A stretch of DNA of 64,000 nucleotides, taken from Anodontia alba. Its lineage: Eukaryota; Mollusca; Bivalvia; Lucinida; Lucinidae. The translations under genes were made by a program, and so were the position numbers. The stretch lies in the NCBI GenBank assembly GCA_964016985.1, contig OZ024826.1:59410235-59474234 (forward strand), given 5' to 3'. Of this stretch, positions 45,631 to 56,760 are shown one piece after another (positions within the stretch are counted from its first letter, which is position 1; each line of letters opens with the position of its first letter). The notes below the pieces were generated by a model that saw only the letters and a program-made list of their open reading frames with translations, was not told the DNA's origin and searched no databases.

Positions 45631-47510
45631 GCCTATATCGCACCCTGCTACAAGCAGGTGCGATAAAAATCGCTGCCATGTATTTTTTTTCTTATCAGGA
45701 TTATGCCCCTTTCCTGAGTTATGGCCCTTTGAAAAAATATGGATGAATTCTTGTCAGCAAAATATCTCAAAAGCTATTGAAGCTAGAGCCTTGAAACCTG
45801 GTGAGTAGATTGGTATTGATGAGTAGATGACCTGATTAACGTTTGAATAAAATTCTGAAAATTACTTCATGAGTTATGGCCCTTTATAACTTTGGGCATT
45901 TTTACGTTGCACATTTTTTGATGCATAGCATAAGTTTTGAACTGTGCATGCTAAGGTTTTGAAATTTCATATATGGATTCCTCATGAAAAAATAGCTCAC
46001 ACATGTTTTTTTTTCTTATCAGGATTATGCCTCTTTCCTGAGTTATGGCCCTTTGAAAAAATATGGATGAATTCTTGTCAGCAAAATATCTCAAAAGCTA
46101 TTGAAGCTAGAGCCTTAAAACCTGGTAAATAGATTGGTATTGATGAGTAGATGACCTGATTAACTTTTGAATAAATTCTGAAAAGTACTTCATGAGTTAT
46201 GGCCCTTTATAACTTTGGGCATTTTTACGTTGCACACTTTTTGATGCATAGCATAAGTTTTGAACTGTGCGTGCTAGGGTTTTGAAATTTCATATATGGA
46301 TTCCTCATGAAAAAATAGCTGACACGTATTTTTTTTCTTATCAGGATTATGCCCCTTTCCTGAATTATGGCCCTTTGAAAAAATATGGATGGAATCTTTT
46401 TAACAAGCTATCTCAAAAACTATTGAAGCTAGAGCCTTGAAATTTGAGGAATAGGTTGGTAGTGATGAGTAGATGACCTGATTAACTTTTGAATAAACTC
46501 TAAAAATTACTTCATGAGTTACGGCCCCTTGTGATTTTGAGCATTTTTACATTGCACACTTTTTGATGCATAGCATAAGTTTTGAACTGTGGATGCTAGG
46601 GTTTTGAAATTTCATATTTAGATTTCTCATGAAAAAATAGCTGACACATATATTTTTTTTTTCTTATTAGGATTATGCCCCTTACCTGAGTTACGGCCCT
46701 TTGCAAAAAATATGGATGAAGTCTTGTCAGCAAAATATCTAAAAAAATATTGAGGCTAGAGCCTTGAAATTTAAGGAATAAATTGGTAGTGATGAGTAGA
46801 TGACCTGATTAACTTCTTAAAAGTATTTCTTGAGTTATGGCCCTTTGTCATTTTGGGCATTTTTACATTGCACACTTTTTTATGCTTAGCACAGGTTTTG
46901 AACTGTGCATGCTAGGGTTTTGAAATTTCATGTATGGATTCCTCATAAAAAAATAGCTGACACATATTTTTCCCCCGTCAGGATTTTTCCCCTTTCCTGA
47001 GTTATGGCCCTTTGAAGAAATATGGATGGAATCTTGTCAGCAAAGTATCTCAAAAACTATTGAAGCTAGAGCCTTGAAATTTAAGGAATAGATTGGTAGT
47101 GATGAGTAGATGACCCGATTAACGTTTGAATAAATTCTGAAAAGTACTTCTTGAGTTATGGCCCTTTGTCATTTTGGGCATTTTTACATTGCACACTTTT
47201 TGTTGCATAACATAAGTTTTGAACAGTGCATGCTAGTTTGAAATTTCATATATGGATTCCTCATGAAAAAATAGGTGACCCTTATTTTTATTATCTCCCA
47301 TTTTAGAGTTATTTCCCTTTTAATAAAATAACATTGAAATCTCGTATATTTGTACTGTTGTTACCGTCATGGGCAAGCAGTGTTGGAGTCATGCAGTGTT
47401 AGAGTCAGGCAGTTGGGGGCATAGTGTTTTACAAACACCAGCTCTAGTTCATTCTTTCTTTCTTTGTTTAACCAAGGCGTTCCATTACGTTAACAAGTCC
47501 ATTCATTGAA

Positions 47511-49277
47511 GACCCGGCAAACCCAACGTCATGTAGAGAAAAAATGGGTTTACAGGGGTAAACATACTTAGCTCACCTGAGCTTTGCTCAAGATAAGCTA
47601 TAGTGATCACTTTTCGTCCGTCGTCCGTCCGTCCGTGTGTCCGTCCGTTAACATTTCAAACGACTTCTCCTCTGAAGCCCCTGAACCAATTTTGCTCAAA
47701 TTTCATATGAAGCCTTCTTAGGTTGGGGGAACGAAAGATTGCTAAAATGGTTACGGTCCGTTGACCAAGATGGCTGCCATGCCCATATATAATAAAAACC
47801 TTTAAACATCTTCATCTCCAGAACCGAGAATGCCTTGGGGCTTAATCTTTGCATAAATCATCGGGGACGTAGGGTCTATCAACGTTGCTAAAATAATGGT
47901 CGTACATTGACATTTGACCTTTTACGGCAAGGTCAAGTTTGCTTCCCTATGCATTTGTATGGGAAAAAACATTTAAAAATCTTCTTCTCCAAAACCGAGG
48001 ATTCCTTGTGGCTGTATCTTTGCATATATAATTGGGAACAGAAGGTCTACCACAATTGCTAAAATAATGGTCGTACATTGACATTTGACCTTTTTACGGT
48101 AAGGTCAAGTTTGCTTCCTTATGCATTTGTATGGGAAAAATGTTGAGAATTTCAAATGACTTCTCCACTGGGGCCTCTAGGCCAATGTTGCTCAAATTTC
48201 ATTTGAAGCCTCCCTGGGGCAGGGAAATGAAAGATTGCAAAAATGGTTGCCGTCCATTGACCAAGATGGCCGCCATGCCCATATATGGTAAAAACCTTTA
48301 AAAATCTCTTCAGCCGAACCGAGGATACCTTGTGGCTGAATCTTTGCATAAATCATTGGGGACGGGCGGTCTACCAAAATTGCTAAAATAATGGTCATTT
48401 ATTGACATTTGACCTTTTTACAGCGAGGTCAAGTTTGCTTCTGTATGCATTTGTATGGGCCCCATGCGTTTATATGGAAAAAATGTTGATAATTTCAAAT
48501 GACTTCTCCTGTGAAGCCTCTAGGCCAGTTTTGCTCAAATCCTTGGGCAGGAGAATGAAAGATTGCTAAAATGGGCATGGTCCATTGATCAAAATGGCTG
48601 CCTTGCCCATATATGTTAATAACCTTGAAAAATCTTCCTTCTCCAGAACCAAATAAGCCCTGGGCCCTAATCTTTGCACAAATTATGGGGACAGGAGATC
48701 TACCAAAATTGCTAAAATGATGGTTCTATGTTGACATTGACGTTTTTACTTCCAAAGTGAAATTTGCTTCCCCATGCATTTGTATGGGCCATATTCTTTT
48801 ATATTGGAAGTATCGAAGTGACTTGTAGATCAACAGTAGCTAAAATCGTTCTGAGATTGAAACTTTAAGATGGCCGTCATCTTGTTTGTGTTTATTATAT
48901 TTCCCTGCCACTGTGCTGTTTACATGTTTAAAATCATGATTCTTCGGAAACCACTGAGCGAATTTCTACCAAATTTCACATTGATCCTACTGTTGAAATG
49001 TGATTGATAGTTTATTCAAATGATCACGGTCCATTGACTGTCAGGCCCATATATTCTTCTTCATTACTAAGAACTGCTCAAATGATGATCTTTTCATTAC
49101 TTGAGATAATAGGATTGGAAAAATGTTGCATAACATCTGCATATCTGCAGTAGCTATGTCACTCAGGTGAGCGAGTCGTGACCCGTGGGCCTCTTGTTTT
49201 ATTTATTTTCTCCTCTAAAACATAGTTTGTGGGCACTCGTAATAAACCGCCTCCTTGAGTACCCGCAATCTATGTTT
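47511..49277. mobile_element. MITE-1 remnant split by the HL-iv element
   Basis: 47511-47570 resembles the MITE-1 segment around GGGTTTACAGGGGTA. 49197-49277 resumes with CTCCTCTAAAACATAG and GAGTACCCGCAATCTATG, a shortened inner hairpin. The outer TIRs are not recognisable. Confidence 0.6.
47571..49196 (-). mobile_element. HL-iv: minisatellite element in MITE-1
   Basis: On the minus strand the 5' end at 49196 is CAAGAGGCCCACGGGTC. The arm GCTCACCTGAG begins 24 nt in (inverse of 49162-49172) and is matched by 47571-47581. Diverged array units contain GACCAAGATGGC, CTTTGCATAAATCAT and TTTACGGCAAGGTCAAGTTT. An ACGG-type run lies at 47616-47645 and the 3' hairpin TTGAGC-AAA-GCTCA at the end. 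Related pieces occur at 21841-22234 and 54773-55158. Confidence 0.65.
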
Positions 49278-49794
49278 GTTATAAATTAGGGATAATAAAT
49301 TTGGGATAATCTTAGAAACGCTTTGACAATGAGGCAGTTCTAAAGGTTACCCGTAATTACGTTTTGAGCAGACATAATATTTTGCATCGGCATGTTAACG
49401 TTATGCTGACTGCATGATATTGAATGCGTACATACGTTTTGATTGGATATCACACAAAGATGATGCACAGGAAGAGCCACAATCATAAACTGAGCCATAA
49501 CCTTCTAATGGCACTAAGCGGAAAAGTAAGCTACGAAGATGTCCAAACACCCTGATTGGAAAACATGGTTGAAAACGACAAAATACACTGATTTGTCTTC
49601 CATTTCACAAATGTGGACAGGTCGGCAACTCTATCTCAGTCGTTTTTAACAAAACAAAAAATGCAGGAGAATGGATATATGTCCAAAGGAAACATTTAAT
49701 CTAATCCTTTTATTATATTTTCAAATGCGAAAGAGGTTAACAAAAGTATGATTTACTGCTATAAGAAAAACTAATTACAAGTATATGTCACAAT
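49278..49794. other. Intergenic, no feature
   Basis: No repeat or coding content recognised. Confidence 0.5.
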
Positions 49795-50037
49795 GGTAAA
49801 TATTCTCACTTTGTCCCGATTCCTACTTTGCGCAGGAATAATTCCGAAATCGTCTTGCGCAAAGTAAGAATTCCTACTACGGCCGACAAAGTGAGAATTC
49901 TTACTTTGCGCAAGACAATTCCGGAATTGTACCGATTCTTACTTTGCGCAGAACATATATATATTTCAATGCCATCTGCTGAAAATTTTACCCTGAGTGC
50001 TAAGCGTTAGCAATTGATCTACTCTCCTTACTATGTC

Positions 50038-50269
50038 TTTTTAATTTGGGTTTTACGGCCATTTCAAGAATATTTCACTTATATCGCGACGATCGTTCAT
50101 CAAAGGTGGGCGAAAACCGGAGAACCTGAGGAAAAACCAGCTGACCATCCGTAAGCAGAACTTGGCTTTCCCACATGTGACCCGAGCGAGGCTCGAGCCA
50201 CAGCGGTGAGAAACCTAATGGATTAAGAGTCAGCTCTCTTATCCACTAGGCCACGGAGGTCCACCATGC
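50038..50269 (-). mobile_element. tRNA-derived SINE in INV right copy
   Basis: The minus strand starts GGACCTCCGTGGCCTAGTGG, with A box TGGCCTAGTGG (50243-50253) and B box GGCTCGAGCCT (50189-50199). The anticodon-loop-like CTCTTAA resembles tRNA-Lys(CUU). It is absent at the equivalent site of the left copy (about 33755), which proves insertion. Confidence 0.85.
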
Positions 50270-50308
50270 ATCTTTCGAAAACGAGGTTTTATATGCATTA
50301 CCATGCTA

Positions 50309-50470
50309 TGAATCATCCTCCTGCAAATACTTTTTAAGTCCTAATAAGTAGTACTTTAGTCAAAAATTTGCTGAATCATCCTCCTGCAAATACTTTTTAA
50401 GTCCTAATAAGTAGTACTTTAGTCAAAAATTTGCTGAATCATCCTCCTGCAAATACTTTTTAAGTCCTGC
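50309..50470. repeat. 63-bp tandem triplication
   Basis: Three head-to-tail copies start TGAATCATCCTCCTGC at 50309, 50372 and 50435, the last partial. They look identical, so the expansion is recent. The left INV copy has one. Confidence 0.9.
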
Positions 50471-51631
50471 AAATATTTTGACAAATAAATTTTTGTTGAG
50501 ATTTTAGATTACCTCACTTGTCTACTAGAACTTACTTTTGTACATTATTTGTCACCAGCAAAGCCTGTCATCCATAAACAAACACGTTCTGCGTGCACAT
50601 CGCCGACACAAAAACTGTGCAATAGCGCTTCGAAACCTCATGCCTTATTCATGCCTTTCCATACAATGATAACTATATCTAAATGAGGCTTCTTAAAATG
50701 AAAGGGAAAATGTAATAGAATCACATTCAGGGCGGGATAATAAAAAAAAATAGGTAAACGATATGATTACCCCATTTTCTAAAGGAATCAAGAGGAAGTC
50801 TGAAAACTACTTGAACAAGTTATTCAATTTTAACGATTACTTTCAACTCTTCTTTGCACACTCTAATTGTTACAGCTTTTTGAATAGATACTCTCAAGTG
50901 TGTTTGTGTGCGAGAATACTGGATAAAAGCTATAGATGAAAGTACGTAAATCTAAATACTTTTTTAAGTATATTGAGGTGCTTGATCTTGTATGTGATTA
51001 ATACATTCAGATACTTCATATACCAAAACTAAGACAACTTATAGTGTTGATTAATTGGTATTGGACTGTGTAGCTAAAGTTTTACCATCAGAAGTGTGTT
51101 TGTCTGCGAGAATACTGGCCCACTGCAGATCAAGAAGACACCGTTTTATCCGGCGTTACCTTAATTTTTGTCGATTGTGCCTCAGTCTTTGTTTCGTCGG
51201 TAAGAAAAAGTCTTAGCAATGGCCAGATTATGATACAAGGTCAATTTCAAATGCATTTTCATCCACCAGCTGGCAGGAAATTTAAGAAAATGAAAAAAAG
51301 TACGAACTCTTCCAGTAAGAATGCTTTTGTATCTATGGCCGAACCTGCACAACCATTTTCTCTTTGAGTGTTTGACAATTTCGGCAAAGTATATGTATCA
51401 ATTGAAGATTTGGCAGTTAGAAGAATGTATGTAGATCCGGATAGGCTACTTTTCATGTTCGATGAAACTATCCTAATATTTTAGATAAATTTTTTTGTCT
51501 ACCAACCGTCAAATACGGTTCTTAAAATGGCGGCGAATCCTACGAAAAATACCGTAATCCGGCGTTATTTGACCGAAAATCCGGCGTTACGACCGGTTAT
51601 CCGGCGTTACGGTTGGACGCGGTGATGATTG

Positions 51632-51907
51632 TTTGTTTGTTTGTTTGTGTTGAGGTTTTACGGCCCAGTGACACTTTTACTGTGCAGGCTTAGTCCTCTA
51701 ATCGGTTAACCAGTATTGTGCACAGTCTTTCTCCAGAAACTGACAACTGCCTTTCTTGAATCTGCGGAAGAAAGTAAATGAGAGTAGAAATAATCTAATG
51801 ATAAAATCTCCACGAAAGAGCGTTGCCAACCCGACGCGGGTAAAACACACTACCTCCTGATCACCAGACGGACGTGCATCCAACTGAGCCATCGAGGCTG
51901 GCGTCTC
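51632..51907 (-). mobile_element. tRNA-derived SINE at the INV right edge
   Basis: Same family as 39757-39979: A box TGGCTCAGTTGG (51880-51891) and shared GTCAGTTTCTGG and TACTGGTTAACCG. GTGATGATTGT (51621-51631) and GTAATGATTGT (51908-51918) are the likely target duplications (10 of 11). It may have replaced part of the INV flank. Confidence 0.85.
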
Positions 51908-51918
51908 GTAATGATTGT

Positions 51919-52837
51919 ATTAGTAACATAAGTGCTTTAAACAGTTTCCAACAGTGGCTGCGTTTTTACTTGAATGACATTGAGATAAAATACAACAGAA
52001 ATAGAGTTGGCCGTTAAAACAAAATAAAAAGAACTATCAGTTCAACAGAAGGTTCTAACCCCAGTTCTTACAATACCCCTTCCTCCCTCCCCTCGCCCCA
52101 CCCCGACCCCCCCCCCACCCCCCAAAATACCGAGAATTTTGATAGACCCCAAAAAATAAAAAAGAGTCGGTTTAAATGTGACCCCCCAAAATACCTGTAA
52201 ATGGCCAATACTCCCAAAAAATAGCCACTTCCCCCAACACGCCCCCCCTCCCCCCACCAAAGAAAAAGAAAAAAATAAGAAAAAAATATCATCAATTTGC
52301 CGTCTGCTGTATTTACCCAGAGTGATAGAGATTACTTTTTCTTGTGATATTATGCCAGTTAATTTATAGCTGCATGAAACATTTTATGTTGTTTCTTACT
52401 GCATTGAGTTATTACACAATAAACAAAGCAGTTCACTTTCTCTTTCTTGCTTTGTTCAACTGACAGCAGCAGACCTTTCGTTTGGATTGTTTTTAAAGAA
52501 GCTAACTTGTGTGAACATGTAACCAGTATGCAAGCGATCACCTGATCATTTAAAACCGCAACTGTACAAAAAAAGGGGGGAATTTTAAGCATGTAACCCT
52601 CCAATGAAATTCGTTCATTTAGTCATGCAATGCGTAAACAGAGTTTTAAAACTTCCTTATTTCGAACAGTTGACTCAATACAAGAGTGCATTACTTTGTG
52701 AATTCACGCATGCAAAAGCGAATGATCCTTTCAGGCCAGCCCGATAAGGATGTACCTATATATAGTTTTTACTACTCTCTAACGAAAAATGGATAAACAA
52801 TTTCTTTCATTTTTTTGAAAACAGACTGACATTTCAA
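51919..52837. other. Intergenic with C-rich stretches
   Basis: C-rich tracts lie at 52075-52130 and 52225-52260. ATCATCAATTTGCCGTCTGCTG (near 52288) resembles the inner TIR of MITE-3. No gene recognised. Confidence 0.6.
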
Positions 52838-53365
52838 GCTCGGGGGTGGGGGGGGGGGGGGGTGGGGGGGGCGGGGGAGGATGGGGGGGATGGACGGGCG
52901 GGTAACTTCCTATATATGGCATAGTACCGATGTGCGAGCCGAATAGCCCCCTTTTTCAGCGCTGCCAGGTATATGATTGGCCCCCTTTTTTCAACAAAAA
53001 ATATATGAACGGCCCGATTTTTCTGGATTCCAATGTGAAAGGCCCCATTTTTCTGACATCCTGGTATATGCACATATGTTTCGCTCAGAGATTTTTCGAG
53101 GCTGCTTATCCTCTTGGTATTACATCAATTGACTATGATATTTGTGTAATAACCAGCAAAAATGGGCACAAAAAAATCAAAGGGCAGTATATGAATAGGT
53201 CAACATTTTGGATGATCAAGTATATGAATGAATGGGTCCGATTTTCGAAGGCCAGGTATATATGGGGTAGGTTTGAAATACTGGCTCGCACATCCGTACC
53301 AAAATTACCCCTAAGTTACCACCCCCCTCCACCCCCCCCCCCCCCCCCCCCCCCCCCCGAGATTT
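52838..53365. repeat. R2 repeat bounded by G-run and C-run
   Basis: Starts with a G-tract (52842-52890) and ends with a C-tract (53322-53358), so its ends are inverted. The interior repeats GTATATGA-type phrases spaced by CCCCCTTTTTTC-like runs. The right third matches 30612-30795. Confidence 0.7.
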
Positions 53366-53531
53366 CAAGCAAACTGTCTTTATTGAAATGAGTCTATAAG
53401 CGGACAATGAAGGCCCAGATCAAACTATGAGGACGATTTTTGTCACGTATGCAATCAGTTTGTTTTGCATGACATGTAACTCATGTTAATGGCTCATGTA
53501 ACTTAGTAAGCCCTTGCTAGTAATACAATAT

Positions 53532-53769
53532 CCCTTAAACTGCCAGTCGCAGCAATTGTCGTCTGCTTTGTCATCTGCTTGTGATTTAAAAAGTCATTTT
53601 TGCAAATAATGTGGACCCAGATCAGACTGCTCCTCTAGGAGCAGTCTGATCTGGGTCCACACTGTTTGCCAAGATGTAAAAATAGGTTTGAAAAGTTTGC
53701 AAGAATATTCAGCAGTCGACATAAACAGACTATATTTTCGGGTGCAGATTTTCTTGGCGTTTTAAGGGA
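53532..53769 (+). mobile_element. MITE-2 copy, forward
   Basis: The ends CCCTTAAACTGCCAG and TTGGCGTTTTAAGGG are imperfect inverted repeats. Centrally 53612-53659 is a perfect inverted repeat of 23-bp arms with 2 nt between (TGGACCCAGATCAGACTG and inverse). The copy at 54048 is the same element reversed. Confidence 0.8.
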
Positions 53770-53821
53770 TAGCATAATAGTCTTCATATAACCTGTACTG
53801 ACAGTTTTATGCATTTCTTTC

Positions 53822-53893
53822 TAAACGCTTAGCATGCTAGGTAAAAATTTCACCTGAGGACACTTTATTTTTTCAACACAACAACAACAACAA

Positions 53894-53933
<40 letters not shown>

Positions 53934-54047
53934 AGGATTTGACAGTTCATGCAAATTGTCCCGATTAGAGACTGGGAAAAACTATTTTAAAACGTCCTCT
54001 GCCTCAATACACACCATCTGCTGAAAATTTACACAGCATGCTAAGCA
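53822..54047. mobile_element. Small TIR element between the MITE-2 copies
   Basis: CTTAGCATGCTAGGTAAAA (53828) and its inverse AAATTTACACAGCATGCTAAG (54026) bound an interior with (CAA)n, a long A-run (53896-53932) and a MITE-3-like GACAGTTCATGCAAATTGTC. Confidence 0.6.
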
Positions 54048-54290
54048 TTAACCGTTAAAGCGCCAAAAAACTGCATCTGAAAATGTCGTCTGTTTATGTC
54101 GTCTGCTGAATATTCTTGCAGATTTTTCAAGCCTAGTTTTGCATACAGGCAAACAGTGTGGACCCAGATCAGACTGCTCCTAAAAGAGCAGTCTGATCTG
54201 GGACCATACTGTTTGCAAAAATGACTTTTAAAACCACAAGCAGATGACAAAACAGACGACAATAGTTGTGACTGGCGCTTTAAGGGTTAA
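54048..54290 (-). mobile_element. MITE-2 copy, reverse
   Basis: TTAACCGTTAAAGCGCCA and TGGCGCTTTAAGGGTTAA are the TIRs, better preserved than in the forward copy. The central GATCAGACTGCTC hairpin and flanking GGCAAACAGTGTGG are retained. Confidence 0.8.
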
Positions 54291-54479
54291 TAATCCCCGT
54301 TGTAAAAGCGAGTCATTGGTAAAACAAGAACGTACAACATGTTTTAGTTAGACCAAGGAAATTGCAATACGTTTGCAGAATGTTGACCGTGATAACTGAC
54401 ATCATCAGCGACATTTATACAACGTTTCACTGTAACGGAACGTTTATCCGCAGGTTTCTCATGTGTAAGGTCTCTCGCC

Positions 54480-54572
54480 AGTTTATATTAATATGTAAGA
54501 CGTGAATACCTTCTGCTGCATATGCGGCAGTCAGGTGGTTTGCTGCCTGTGTGTCGCATTTGATGTTTGACG
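54480..54572 (-). pseudogene. C2H2 zinc-finger fragment at gap edge
   Basis: The minus strand, entering from the gap, reads VKHQMRHTGSKPPDCRICS. It contains H-x3-H followed by the TGxKP linker and a C-x2-C start, the signature between two C2H2 fingers. A stop follows RYSRLTY, and finger-like residues appear to continue in the same frame after it. The rest is lost in the gap. It could be the last exon of a zinc-finger gene or a relic. Confidence 0.45.
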
Positions 54573-54772
54573 NNNNNNNNNNNNNNNNNNNNNNNNNNNN
54601 NNNNNNNNNNNNNNNNNNNNNNNNNNNNNNNNNNNNNNNNNNNNNNNNNNNNNNNNNNNNNNNNNNNNNNNNNNNNNNNNNNNNNNNNNNNNNNNNNNNN
54701 NNNNNNNNNNNNNNNNNNNNNNNNNNNNNNNNNNNNNNNNNNNNNNNNNNNNNNNNNNNNNNNNNNNNNNNN
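54573..54772. other. Assembly gap, 200 N
   Basis: Exactly 200 unknown bases, a size often used for gaps of unknown length. Frames spanning it are meaningless. Confidence 0.98.
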
Positions 54773-55158
54773 CGAGGTGACTTGTAGATCAACAGTAGCT
54801 AAAATCATTCTGATTGGAAATCCAAGATGGCTACCGTCTTGTTTATGTTTATTATATTTCCCTGCCACTGTGCTGTTTACATGTATAAAATCATGATTCT
54901 TCAGAAACCACTTAGGCAATTGCAACCAAATTTCACATTGATCCTACTGTTGAAATGTGATTGAGAGTTTGTTCAAATGATCACGCTCCATTGACTGTCA
55001 TGCCATATATAATATTCTTCTTCAAAATTAAGAACTGCTTAAAAGATGATCTTTTCATTAGTTGCGATGACAGGATTGGAAAAATGTTACATAACATCTG
55101 CATATCTGCACTCGCAATGCTACTCAGGTGAGCGACCCTTGGCCCGTGAACCTCTTGC
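54773..55158 (-). mobile_element. HL-iv type 5'-end fragment
   Basis: Matches 48825-49196 (CTTGTAGATCAACAGTAGC, GCCACTGTGCTGTTTACATG) and ends with CTCAGGTGAGCG and CCTCTTG, i.e. a CAAGAGG start on the minus strand. The 3' part is in or beyond the gap. Confidence 0.8.
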
Positions 55159-55653
55159 TATAATACAGGTCAGACTAATGAAAATGTTGAATGTTAATTA
55201 GCATAGGACCTGAAACGGGGACTAACATGGAACTCAGTTCTGGTGACAAGCTCATAGATCTGCACAGTCTGGTCAGGGTATTTCCTACTTACAGATGGGA
55301 TTTTACATATAAAGATGGTCAGTGGTATTGACTGTCCATTATCATTGCAATCCACTTGCAGTGCTAGTGGCTGTACTCAAGTGATTGTCACATACTGATC
55401 TGTTGAAATGCAGTGTGTGAGTACCTACGACCATAATCAGACTGCAGAGGTTGTTGAACAGATATACAGTCTGATCTGGTACCATGTTTTATATCTGACA
55501 TTTCTGTAGCCTGGTAATTTTTATTCAGTCATTAACCTTTACCACTCTCTGGGCTAAATTAACAGATGCCAAATTGGTAGTATTTCCCTGTTGTTTTTAG
55601 TTGTTGTTGGTTTTTTTGTTTTTTTTGTTTTTTTTTGTTGTTTTTTTTTTTTC

Positions 55654-55691
<38 letters not shown>

Positions 55692-55745
55692 CAGAAAATA
55701 AGGGATGACACCATTTTCATGAAATGTCAAAGCCTATTTTCTGGT
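55159..55745. other. Intergenic, T-tract and short MITE-3-like palindrome
   Basis: Degenerate GTCTGATCTGG pieces resembling the MITE-2 core occur at about 55430-55480. A T-rich tract lies at 55609-55691. TCAGAAAATAAGG (55691) and CCTATTTTCTGG (55731) are inverted and resemble MITE-3 ends. Confidence 0.55.
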
Positions 55746-56090
55746 AATAATAAGAAATATTACAAGTTCTTGTCTGCTAAAACATTACCCTCCACGATAA
55801 GCATTAAGAAATGGGAATTAGTTTTAGTCATCAAATTGGTTAAAAATACCTACTGCGAAAACTTTCCTGGTGTTATTATTTAATTATAGATCAGTACAAG
55901 AGTGTGCTACTTGATCAGCACCATAGTGTTAAAATATCATCATATTTGCATTGAATCAGTATCCTAACTACTAGCAAAATAGTATTCTTGTCAAGTAACT
56001 CACTTCTGACCACAACTTGCAAATATAAATTGATACAAGTATATTTGCAGACATCAAATAAATAAACAAATAAAATTTATGCAAAATAAA
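55746..56090. other. Intergenic, no feature
   Basis: AT-rich DNA without recognisable content. Confidence 0.5.
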
Positions 56091-56345
56091 CATGGTATAC
56101 ATGTATTTTGAGGCATTCCAACATATTTACAAAATTTACCCTTATGGGTAAATTATACCTTGTTTTTACATGACGAAATTTACCCCTAGGGGTAAAATAC
56201 CCCCTACCCTTGAGCAGGGTTATTTTATCCTCATGGGTAAATTTTGCCCCTAGGGGCAAATGCGTTTACACGACAAGTTTACCCCTAGGGATAAATTTGC
56301 CCTTAGGGGTAAATTTGCCCCTAGGGTTAAACTTATGCATATAAA
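56091..56345. repeat. Cluster of CCTAGG-centred palindromes
   Basis: Perfect 18-bp palindromes TTTACCCCTAGGGGTAAA (near 56171) and TTTGCCCCTAGGGGCAAA (near 56245), plus at least four imperfect ones (TTTACCCTTATGGGTAAA, TTTACCCCTAGGGATAAA, TTTGCCCTTAGGGGTAAA, TTTGCCCCTAGGGTTAAA), fall within about 200 bp. Spacing is irregular. Confidence 0.9.
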
Positions 56346-56682
56346 CGGGGCATAAAATAGATATAAAAATAAAGCTAATACCCACTGTACAAAGCAGACA
56401 GTTTGCACTAGAAGTCCAAAAGACAAGCGTTATTTAGTACACAAGGGTGTAAAATCAGAGCAGTATACTTTAATTGAAAAACTTCTCCAAATCAAAATAA
56501 AAGATGAACATAGAGATATTGTTGGCAGAAACTGTCAGCGCAGAAAAGACTCACTTTTTTTCTGACAATCTGTATTTACTTTTGTCATACTGAATAAATT
56601 AAGATGTCACGCCCACTTCTAAGTTTTAGCCAGTCAGATTGTTCGATCCGATTTGTTGCTAGAAATTCTCATATTTAATGGC
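56346..56682. other. Intergenic, no feature
   Basis: No recognised content. Confidence 0.5.
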
Positions 56683-56760
56683 AAACAGTGCACATCCAGA
56701 TCCAAATCAGTTGGCTTCTTCAGAAACCAATTGATCTGGATCTACACTGTTTGCACAGGT
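56683..56760. repeat. MITE-2-like hairpin core
   Basis: GGCAAACAGTGCACATCCAG and CTGGATCTACACTGTTTGC form inverse arms around a diverged middle. Same outer sequence as the MITE-2 core. Confidence 0.75.

Larger units (their letters stand above)
43641..45664 (+). mobile_element. HL-iii: minisatellite element nested in HL-ii
   Basis: The 5' end is ACAAGAA with the palindrome TTCCGCGGAA (43648-43657). ATCGCACCTGCT (43664-43675) is the perfect inverse of the terminal AGCAGGTGCGAT (45653-45664), which also forms the 3' hairpin with ATCGCACCCTGCT. It interrupts an HL-ii unit between GGATTCCTAATAAAA and AAAAATCGCTG. It contains two arrays and a GGAC microsatellite. No ORF. Confidence 0.65.
42171..47447 (-). 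mobile_element. HL-ii: minisatellite element with ~322-bp units
   Basis: Read on the minus strand, the 5' end (47447) is CTAGAGCTG followed by the hairpin GTGTTT-GTA-AAACAC. The subterminal arm TATGCCCCCAAC begins 24 nt in, and its inverse lies at the other end (42170-42181). About ten ~322-bp units (marker GGATTATGCCCCTTTCCTGAG), an ACGG/ACGC-type run (42222-42266) and the 3' hairpin CCAACTTC-TTC-GAAGTTGG follow. HL-iii interrupts it at 43641-45664. The 3' end borders a T-rich tract. Confidence 0.65.
49795..51626 (-). repeat. INV repeat, right copy (inverted relative to 32.1-34.9 kb)
   Basis: Matches 32105-34937 on the opposite strand, with the TAACGCCGGAT cluster at 51555-51610 and the GCGCAAAGT palindromes at 49820-49955. 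It lacks the MITE-3 of the left copy but carries a SINE at 50038-50269 and a 62-bp triplication. Confidence 0.8.

Noticed and set aside
42059..46132. Several 60-105 codon frames across 42-46 kb
   Set aside because: The same frame recurs in successive ~322-bp repeat units; it reflects the repeat, not genes.
54427..54925. Frames spanning the N block
   Set aside because: Unknown bases hide stops; only the 54480-54572 fragment has any support.
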